Source: Kiritimatiellia bacterium
Lineage (GTDB): Bacteria > Verrucomicrobiota > Kiritimatiellia > UBA8416 > JABMPJ01
NCBI GenBank assembly: GCA_029939545.1
Contig: JAOZSS010000150.1
Span: 1-5,960 of the forward strand
Direction: 5' to 3'
DNA length: 5,960 nucleotides
Under the pieces are notes generated by a model. It ran no database searches and was not told the origin of the DNA. It worked only from the letters and a program-made list of their open reading frames with translations. Numbering within the stretch: position 1 is the stretch's first letter; each line of letters begins with the position of its first letter. Position numbers and translations under genes: made by a program. Below, piece by piece: positions 1 to 4,815 of this stretch.

Positions 1-150
1 CCTACACGTGTCCGGCAACTTTCCCCGCTGTCAAACTGGACCCGTCTGTTTCTATTGCTGATGCGCGTCAAGCTTTCGCGGCGCCTTGTTGTGCGGTTGC
101 AGCGACACATGTATGAGGCGACGAGGATATGGCGGAGGCCTGATCAGTAG
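1..150 (+). CDS. C-terminal end of an unidentified protein, cut by the left edge
   Basis: A frame starting at base 1 is open for 49 codons and ends with TAG at 148-150. The peptide is basic and aromatic, with a hydrophobic stretch (TRLFLLLM) and the ending EATRIWRRPDQ. Codon third positions are mostly G or C, as expected for coding DNA in this window, whereas the competing frame from base 3 (open to a stop at 113-115) is rich in T at third positions. It would converge on the CotH-like gene with 24 bp between the stop codons. I recognise no family. No start is visible because the gene would begin outside the window. It could also be a chance open frame, hence the moderate confidence. Confidence 0.4.
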   Translation, partial: PTRVRQLSPLSNWTRLFLLLMRVKLSRRLVVRLQRHMYEATRIWRRPDQ

Positions 151-162
151 CCCGCAGCATGG

Positions 163-176
163 AGCGGCAAGCCGCT
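163..176. terminator. Short hairpin between converging genes, possible weak terminator
   Basis: AGCGGCAAGCCGCT is a perfect inverted repeat: a 5-bp GC-rich stem with a 4-base loop. It covers the TAG stop of the CotH-like gene and lies just after the stop of the putative plus-strand gene. No T-run follows on either strand, so it is not a classical intrinsic terminator. It may act weakly in both directions or be incidental. Confidence 0.25.
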
Positions 177-1914
177 ATGGTCCCGTAAAGATAGGCGTGA
201 TGACAAGGTTGGTTGTGACGGGATGGCTCAACAGTGCACCGCGCACGCTTTTGCCGTGGATGAGCCAATGCGAGAAGGTGTGATGATCCTTTTTTCCTGC
301 GTGTAGGACAATGGTTTGGTTCTGGAAGTACTTCCCTTCAAAGGCACCTTGCTTTGCGTAGCCGTCGACGGAGTAGCTCGTCTCGTCGTCTGCCTGGATC
401 ACTACGGAGAAAAGAGCACCGGCGCCGAAGTAGCGCTGTAGCTCAGACCGGATATAGTCGGGGCGGTGCTGCATGAATGCTGCCATCCGGTGTTCCCAGC
501 TTCTTCGGTTGATGCTGTTGAAATGGAAGTCGACATAGTGGTCGAGGCGGGATTGCAGGAAGTCAGGTGTGAGCCGGTGGTTGAGCATGTCGGTCGTTAG
601 CCGAATCATCCGGTTGCTGAACTCGGGATTCTCTTTCCAGAGGCGTGTGAATAGTAGCGCACGAAGGTTCACTTCCAGGTCGATGGGCAGAGGGCCCGCA
701 GGGCGTGTCAGCCACTCTTCGCCATAGCCAAACAGGCCAAATCCCTTCTTGGTCCATGATTCCCGGCCCGACTTCTTGCTGAAATGTTTCCAACTGTGGT
801 CCATATCCCAACTGATCCATTGCCACAGTGCGTCGGGGCTACTGCGGTCATGCACCGCAATGCCCTGGATCCAGTCTGTTGTTGCGCAAAAGGCCAGCGA
901 AAGAACGTGTCGCTGAAAGTTATCCATATCGATACGCTGTGCCAGTTGATCCAGGCTGATCGGCTGCGGCAAGGTTCTTACCCACTCGTGCAGCGCGGCA
1001 TAGGAGGCCACGCTCTCGGGGTCCGAGGTGCTCTTGTAGCGATAGAAGTCAAACTCGTCGTGCCCGAAGCGGGATCGCCATTGTCGTTTGCTTAGGTGTT
1101 CTCCGAGCCAGTGATATCCTTTGAGGCGGCCATTCATGGCAAACTTAACCATGATTCCCTCCGGGGCCAAGCCCCCGATCCTGCGCACGATGTCCAGGGC
1201 AAGGGGTGTGGCAAACCGCATGGAATGAGGGTCGTTGCCGCGCAGGACCAGTGTTCTCACCGGATTGGCTTGCGGCCCTAATACGTCGGGAACGAAATGC
1301 GGAAGCCCACAGGTTTTGCGGAAATACAGCCGGAAGTTTTTTCCCTTGCTGCGGTGAGATGGCTTGTCACCATGGAGTCTCAGGCCCACCCCGGAAGCAA
1401 ATCGTAGCAAGCCGTCCTCATAATAGGAGGCGGATCCGAGGCACTCCCAGTCTCGCCCCCTCTTGTCATAGTTGGCGATGATTCCAGACTGCACATCATA
1501 CAAACTGTTTGATTCAACGGCGAGGGACAGAATCGGGCATCCAAAATCTGGCGTCTCCGGTTCCATGGTCTGGCTGCTTGATGGAAACGCAGCGCCGCCG
1601 GGATGGGCCTCGAAGACCAGTTGTCCGACATGGCGCTTCTTCTGAAAGATGTTCGCGAACGGGTCTGGTGGTGCTTCCTTGGACCGCGTATAGAGCGACT
1701 CGTCATTGGGTAGACTGCGGATCACGCCGAGCTGCTTCAGCAACTCCCCCATTGGGCCGTGATTCAGCATGGCGGTCGGCACGGTTCGCGTTTGCGCCAT
1801 ATGGCGCGCGTGCTGAAATGCTTTGTGCCGTTCCAGAACAATGCCCAGAAGCAGGAAGAAGAGAAGGCCTGCCGAGATGCTTATCCAGGATCGTTTGACG
1901 GGTTTCACGCGCAA
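175..1914 (-). CDS. CotH-type kinase-like protein with N-terminal membrane anchor
   Basis: This 579-residue protein carries a CotH domain, the atypical kinase fold of Bacillus spore-coat CotH, which phosphorylates coat proteins. Its substrate here is unknown. A basic N-terminus (residues 1-9) and one hydrophobic segment (about 10-27) suggest an inner-membrane anchor with the rest outside the cytoplasm. The CotH region spans about 128-500: LSLAVESNSLYD (129-140), GVGLRLHGDKPSHRSKGKNF (175-194) with a following RLYFRK, LRGNDPHSMRF (224-234), GYHWLGEHLSKR (266-277), and the acidic WDMDHSW (369-375), matching the family's metal-binding DxD-type motif. A beta-rich C-terminal segment (about 501-579) resembles the cell-wall-type repeats found after CotH domains. 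It has four cysteines (126, 158, 202, 343), all in the exported part. The start is TTG three bases after the DUF4956 stop, probably translationally coupled, with GGTGA 10 bases upstream; GTG at 1908 is the alternative. It is last in the VTC-DUF4956-CotH operon. Family is firm; active-site competence is inferred. Confidence 0.88.
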   Translation of the reverse strand: MRVKPVKRSWISISAGLLFFLLLGIVLERHKAFQHARHMAQTRTVPTAMLNHGPMGELLKQLGVIRSLPNDESLYTRSKEAPPDPFANIFQKKRHVGQLVFEAHPGGAAFPSSSQTMEPETPDFGCPILSLAVESNSLYDVQSGIIANYDKRGRDWECLGSASYYEDGLLRFASGVGLRLHGDKPSHRSKGKNFRLYFRKTCGLPHFVPDVLGPQANPVRTLVLRGNDPHSMRFATPLALDIVRRIGGLAPEGIMVKFAMNGRLKGYHWLGEHLSKRQWRSRFGHDEFDFYRYKSTSDPESVASYAALHEWVRTLPQPISLDQLAQRIDMDNFQRHVLSLAFCATTDWIQGIAVHDRSSPDALWQWISWDMDHSWKHFSKKSGRESWTKKGFGLFGYGEEWLTRPAGPLPIDLEVNLRALLFTRLWKENPEFSNRMIRLTTDMLNHRLTPDFLQSRLDHYVDFHFNSINRRSWEHRMAAFMQHRPDYIRSELQRYFGAGALFSVVIQADDETSYSVDGYAKQGAFEGKYFQNQTIVLHAGKKDHHTFSHWLIHGKSVRGALLSHPVTTNLVITPIFTGP

Positions 1915-1917
1915 GGT

Positions 1918-2619
1918 CTAGATGTCACCCGAGCGGTTAAAGAAGACATCGCAACGCGCTTTGGGGCAGATCTCTTTGATCTGTTCCACATTGGGCACGC
2001 CGCGTGCCTTCAACCGGAAGAAACTGTACGACAGGACGGACTCAGCGCCATTGTCCAGAATGCTCTCCACGCGCCCCTTGGCAATCTGCTGATCGAGAAT
2101 CTCAAGCAAGCGCTCCTTCATTCTCGAGATATCTTCGGTGGGTGCCGTAATAACCAGCATGCCGTCGTTCAGGCGACCTTTCACCATCCGCGGGCACCAA
2201 CGAAGCAGCAGCAGGGCCGCCACACCGGTTGCCAGGATGACGGCGAGGAACAGGATGTTGAAGGTGGCACAGCAGAGCGAGGTTGCTACCACAAACATAA
2301 TGAAGCCCACTTCTTCCGGTTCCTTGACCGGCGAGCGAAAACGCACGATGGAAAGCGCTCCCAGCAGCCCAAGTGAAAGCGGTAGTGAGAACTGGATACA
2401 GATGAAGACCGCGGTGATAGAGGGGCCCAGCAAAGGGAAGGCCAGGTGGACCATGCTTCCGGTGGCTCTCGTCCGGTAGAACGTCGCGTAGAGCAGCAGA
2501 ATAAACAGCGAAGACAGCAGCGAAACGGCCATCATCAACACGAGCGGCAGCATGCCAAATTCGCCAATCCGACTCCCACCAAAACTGGTGAGCCATTCTT
2601 GCCATGGTGTTCCGTCCAT
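1918..2619 (-). CDS. DUF4956 family membrane protein
   Basis: This 233-residue protein matches DUF4956. Hydrophobic segments lie at about 22-47, 57-76, 79-91, 104-120 and 121-141, with the family's hallmark between them: LGLLGALSIVRFRSPVKEPEE (split here as LGLLGALSIVRF then RSPVKEPEE, about 83-103). The polar C-terminal part (about 150-233) begins LVITAPTEDISRMKERL and looks like a small soluble alpha/beta domain, probably cytoplasmic. The family has no established biochemical activity; it is commonly encoded beside VTC-domain and CotH genes, as here. I infer a membrane partner or channel for the VTC enzyme, comparable in role to the membrane subunits of the yeast VTC complex but not homologous to them. 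The ATG at 2617-2619 has a strong ribosome binding site 6 bases upstream. It lies 20 bp after the VTC gene and 3 bp before the CotH-like gene. Its TAG stop is in the same reading frame as the CotH-like gene, so one amber codon separates the two. Confidence 0.92.
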   Translation of the reverse strand: MDGTPWQEWLTSFGGSRIGEFGMLPLVLMMAVSLLSSLFILLLYATFYRTRATGSMVHLAFPLLGPSITAVFICIQFSLPLSLGLLGALSIVRFRSPVKEPEEVGFIMFVVATSLCCATFNILFLAVILATGVAALLLLRWCPRMVKGRLNDGMLVITAPTEDISRMKERLLEILDQQIAKGRVESILDNGAESVLSYSFFRLKARGVPNVEQIKEICPKARCDVFFNRSGDI

Positions 2620-2625
2620 ATCGGT

Positions 2626-2631
2626 CTCCTT
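2626..2631 (-). promoter_or_regulatory. Ribosome binding site of the DUF4956 gene
   Basis: On the minus strand this reads AAGGAG, 6 bases before the ATG at 2617-2619. It is the best Shine-Dalgarno match in the operon and fixes the start of the DUF4956 gene. Confidence 0.7.
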
Positions 2632-2639
2632 GTCGTTGT

Positions 2640-3353
2640 CTAGATATCGCTATTCAGCAGCTTGACGAAGCAATAGCCATATTTTGAAAAGGACTCCTTG
2701 CGGCAGCCCAGAGCTGTTAGTTGGTGCAGAAAACCGGGTAGCTCGTGGAGAGCCCCTTTTGATTCGAGGACGGCTCGGTTGAGGCGGGCGGGCCTCATGT
2801 GGGGAACGGTCTGAGGATTGGTCCTCGAAACATGGATATGATAATCCAGAGAGATGCGACAGCCTGTTGTTGGCTCGATGAATCTTTGACGCCGGTAATC
2901 GAGTTGAAACACGGGAAACAGGGGCTTCTCAAACGTGACCCCATGTGGGCGAAGTGCGTGAGGAATACGCATCAGGCAGGGATCTGCCAAAGAGATCTGC
3001 GCCAGGCGTTCGCCCGGGATATCGGACCGAATCCGAACTTTGGCCCGTCGGCCGCCCGTCTTGAGCTTGGCTTCGACGAAAGACGCAGAGCCGGGTTTTC
3101 CTGAATGGATGTCCCCGTACCAGCGGACGCGGACCTTGCTCTTGAGGAAGTCGCTGTTCAGCTTCTCGTGGAGAAAGCTCCTGCAATGTGTATCGAAGTA
3201 TAGGCTCGATACCATGCCCTCCGGGAACGCGGGATCGGGTCGGCAGCACCTCCGAAGCCAGCCCTCGACTGTGCTGACGGCGGACGGAGCCAGTGCATAC
3301 TTGACCTCATGCTCCCCGTCACCGGCTGTTCGCAGGGGCTCAGTGCGGGGCAT
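2640..3353 (-). CDS. VTC-domain protein, polyphosphate polymerase type
   Basis: The protein has the VTC / triphosphate-tunnel fold. In yeast Vtc4 this domain makes polyphosphate from ATP inside a tunnel lined with basic residues. Counting from the ATG at 3351-3353 (237 residues), visible motifs in order are EVKYAL (about 16-21), SSLYFDT (49-55), KSKVRVRWYG (71-80, the basic R-x-R strand), SFVEAKLK (91-98, E-x-K), QLDYRRQRF (150-158), RISLDYHI (166-173, catalytic-type acidic residue), AVLESKG (194-200) and the closing SKYGYC (223-228). All the basic and acidic tunnel positions I would look for are present, so it looks catalytically intact. There is no signal peptide or membrane segment, and no SPX or DUF202 domain, so it should be cytoplasmic and needs a separate membrane partner, plausibly the next gene. 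The start is uncertain: ATG at 3353 or TTG at 3377 (8 residues longer). Neither has a clear ribosome site. First gene of the operon. Confidence 0.9.
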   Translation of the reverse strand: MPRTEPLRTAGDGEHEVKYALAPSAVSTVEGWLRRCCRPDPAFPEGMVSSLYFDTHCRSFLHEKLNSDFLKSKVRVRWYGDIHSGKPGSASFVEAKLKTGGRRAKVRIRSDIPGERLAQISLADPCLMRIPHALRPHGVTFEKPLFPVFQLDYRRQRFIEPTTGCRISLDYHIHVSRTNPQTVPHMRPARLNRAVLESKGALHELPGFLHQLTALGCRKESFSKYGYCFVKLLNSDI

Positions 3354-3433
3354 CAGACTATGTGTTGCACTACTCAAGATGTAAGATTCAGCAGGAACAT
3401 ATTACAGGTATCTTGGGGGAGATCTGAAACGGA

Positions 3434-3462
3434 AATGTAGCGAAAGCTGAATGGCTTGACAA
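3434..3462 (-). promoter_or_regulatory. Putative sigma-70 promoter of the VTC-DUF4956-CotH operon
   Basis: On the minus strand TTGTCA (3457-3462, 5 of 6 matches to the -35 consensus) is followed after exactly 17 bases by TACATT (3434-3439, 4 of 6 matches to the -10 consensus). Transcription would begin near 3427, leaving a leader of about 50-75 bases before the VTC gene. Position and spacing fit; the -10 box is weak. Confidence 0.42.
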
Positions 3463-3470
3463 TTGCCAAG
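3455..3470. promoter_or_regulatory. 16-bp imperfect palindrome over the -35 box, candidate operator
   Basis: CTTGACAATTGCCAAG is an inverted repeat with 7 of 8 pairs matching (the mismatch is A3459/C3466). It covers the predicted -35 element of the operon promoter, a typical place for a repressor site. No regulator is encoded in the window. Confidence 0.35.
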
Positions 3471-3502
3471 TGTGGAACATGAGCGGAATTACGGTGGCTC
3501 AC

Positions 3503-3522
3503 AGTGCTGATTCAGCGGCACT
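3503..3522. repeat. Small inverted repeat downstream of the acyltransferase gene
   Basis: AGTGC (3503-3507) and GCACT (3518-3522) can pair. Nested inside is a second palindrome, GCTGA-T-TCAGC (3506-3516). The two foldings are mutually exclusive. No T-run follows. It could contribute to transcript end formation for the acyltransferase gene or be a protein-binding site. Confidence 0.28.
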
Positions 3523-3535
3523 GGCGCAAGTTGCC

Positions 3536-3552
3536 GGGGCATAGGCCGCCCC
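3536..3552 (-). terminator. GC-rich hairpin just after the acyltransferase gene
   Basis: GGGGC (3536-3540) and GCCCC (3548-3552) form a 5-bp all-GC stem with a 7-base loop, 7 bases beyond the TAA stop of the acyltransferase gene in its direction of transcription. There is no following U-tract, so termination would be weak or factor-dependent. It separates the acyltransferase transcript from the VTC operon, which appears to have its own promoter. Confidence 0.35.
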
Positions 3553-3559
3553 TCTTGTG

Positions 3560-4618
3560 TTACGGCTGAACGCGTCGGTCTTGCCGCAGGGCGCCGTCAA
3601 TGGCGGCTCGGAGCGCCATCAGCAGTCTCACGCATCCGGCTGACAGCCCGAAGATCAAGAAGACTTTCTCCTCTTCCCAGAGCGGCGTATCCAAGGCCTG
3701 ATCTGTTGCCCTGAGAAGCTCGATGAACACGCAGTGGATCAGGTAGATGCCCAACGACATTTTCCCGCATGCCGATAGGATGGGAATCTGCAGTTGCTTG
3801 CGATCGGACAGCGCCATGACGGCTATCCCAAGCCCCATAAAGTATGTGCCTATCACAAAGTCCTGATGCACCTTGGTCCCATAGTGCATGTGGAGCAGGG
3901 CGATCTCAAGAGAATGGAGCAGCGCCCCCGCCATAAAGCACAGGAACCCGTGGAAGAGCCATTCGCGCCGCCTGTTCTGCCCCGACAGCACGTATCCGGA
4001 AACAAAGGGTAGTGTACTGAAGAACGGCCCGTTACGGGTGTTAAACCCCCAATGGAGGCCAAGTGGCGTATCGGCATAGGCTTTTCCCAACAACCCGATG
4101 CCATAGAACGCCACAGCCACGGCCAACAAGGGCTTGATCCAGCCCGCCCGCAGAAAAAGCGCCGCGATGTAGGCTGTCAACGAGAGTGCGACGAGAAACC
4201 AGAGGTGCTCGCTTGTACCTTGTGTAAGCAGCGTGAGAGGGCTATGCAATGCGGTCGACATGTTGTCCACCATCACCTTGACGACGCCATGCATGCTTAG
4301 CTCACCTCGCGAAACGAACTCAAAAGGAACGAGATATAGAACACAGCACAAGGGGAACAGAACAAGCAGGGGGCGCACCATGCCGTTGGTCGTGGTTATG
4401 GGGGCGCCCGAACGACGGACTTTCTTACCCCAGAAATAGCCGGAAACAACAAAGAAGAATGGAACGGCAAACCGACACAACTGATTGATGCCCAGTTCGA
4501 CCAGGCGATAGTAGGGATGGTCTGGCAATGCATCTACGTTGAAAGGCCGGATATGGATGGCGATCACCGCTATGATGGCGAAGGCTCGGACAAGGTCGGC
4601 ATTGTGAATTCGGGACAT
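3560..4618 (-). CDS. Acyltransferase-3 family membrane O-acyltransferase
   Basis: This 352-residue, strongly hydrophobic protein belongs to the acyltransferase-3 family (OafA/WecH/NodX type), integral inner-membrane enzymes that move acetyl or other acyl groups onto sugars of surface polysaccharides and glycolipids. The hallmark N-terminus is present: NADLVRAFAIIAVIAIHIRP (residues 6-25), with the family's R11 and the essential-type H22. It is followed by CRFAVPFFFVVSGYFWGKK (48-66), which is especially WecH-like, then EHLWFLVALSLTAYI (137-151), and GKMSLGIYLIH (285-295) near the C-terminus. About ten membrane helices are expected, and the length is typical. I chose the ATG at 4616-4618 because it has an AGAGGTGA site 4-5 bases upstream and begins directly at the conserved first helix; an in-frame ATG at 4676-4678 would add 20 unconserved residues. 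It is transcribed away from the asparagine-synthase-like gene. The acyl acceptor cannot be told from sequence. Confidence 0.9.
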   Translation of the reverse strand: MSRIHNADLVRAFAIIAVIAIHIRPFNVDALPDHPYYRLVELGINQLCRFAVPFFFVVSGYFWGKKVRRSGAPITTTNGMVRPLLVLFPLCCVLYLVPFEFVSRGELSMHGVVKVMVDNMSTALHSPLTLLTQGTSEHLWFLVALSLTAYIAALFLRAGWIKPLLAVAVAFYGIGLLGKAYADTPLGLHWGFNTRNGPFFSTLPFVSGYVLSGQNRRREWLFHGFLCFMAGALLHSLEIALLHMHYGTKVHQDFVIGTYFMGLGIAVMALSDRKQLQIPILSACGKMSLGIYLIHCVFIELLRATDQALDTPLWEEEKVFLIFGLSAGCVRLLMALRAAIDGALRQDRRVQP

Positions 4619-4622
4619 GATG

Positions 4623-4630
4623 TCACCTCT
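4623..4630 (-). promoter_or_regulatory. Ribosome binding site of the acyltransferase gene
   Basis: The minus strand reads AGAGGTGA, about 4 bases before the ATG at 4616-4618. It favours that start over the upstream in-frame ATG at 4676-4678. Confidence 0.6.
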
Positions 4631-4673
4631 GGCATCAAACCTGACGGGGTTGAGCAGTGACAACGTTAAAACC

Positions 4674-4700
4674 TTCACAACAGAGTTCCAATCATATAAT
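4674..4700 (+). promoter_or_regulatory. Putative promoter in the divergent intergenic region
   Basis: A consensus -10 box, TATAAT, lies at 4695-4700. The best -35 match is TTCACA (4674-4679, 5 of 6), with a short 15-base spacer. Transcripts would start near 4707 and read into the asparagine-synthase-like gene with a leader of about 110 bases. The surrounding AT-rich tract (about 4686-4703) could also serve the leftward acyltransferase gene, but I see no good minus-strand -35 box. The rest of 4619-4815 shows no other recognisable element. Confidence 0.4.
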
Positions 4701-4804
4701 AACCTTGGTGTCGGCTTGTCGCCCGAGCTTGGATGGGTGGTAGGAGCAGTAGGGCGTTGTGGGGTCCTTCCGCCGGGCGATCCGCCTGTTGGAAATTGGA
4801 GAAG

Positions 4805-4812
4805 AGGGGGAG
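4805..4812 (+). promoter_or_regulatory. Purine-rich ribosome binding site before the asparagine-synthase-like gene
   Basis: AGGGGGAG ends 3 bases before TTG 4816 and forms part of a longer purine run from 4798. It is the reason for preferring the unusual TTG start over GTG 4759, which has only a poor TAGGG 4 bases upstream. Confidence 0.45.
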
Positions 4813-4815
4813 CCG

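Noticed and set aside
3..115. Second open frame from the left edge (ending TGA at 113-115)
   Set aside because: It is shorter than the frame ending at 150 and has T-rich third codon positions unlike the other genes in the window.
86..283. 65-codon plus-strand open frame at the left
   Set aside because: It overlaps the 3' end of the CotH-like gene in antisense, with no ribosome site and no recognisable domain. The frame ending at 150 is the better candidate there.
1759..2376. 205-codon open frame on the plus strand
   Set aside because: It lies antisense across the end of the DUF4956 gene and the start of the CotH-like gene, both of which show clear family motifs. Its own product is low-complexity and unlike any family I know.
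3456..3484. TTGACA at 3456-3461 as a plus-strand promoter
   Set aside because: The -35 is perfect but no acceptable -10 box follows at 16-18 bases, and no plus-strand gene lies downstream. It is better explained as half of the palindrome.
4619..4678. Longer acyltransferase start at the upstream ATG (4676-4678)
   Set aside because: The 20 extra residues are not part of the conserved family start, and the ATG at 4616-4618 has a much better ribosome binding site.
4701..4815. Riboswitch or attenuator in the leader of the asparagine-synthase-like gene
   Set aside because: I found no conserved riboswitch core, leader peptide with repeated codons, or terminator hairpin followed by a T-run.
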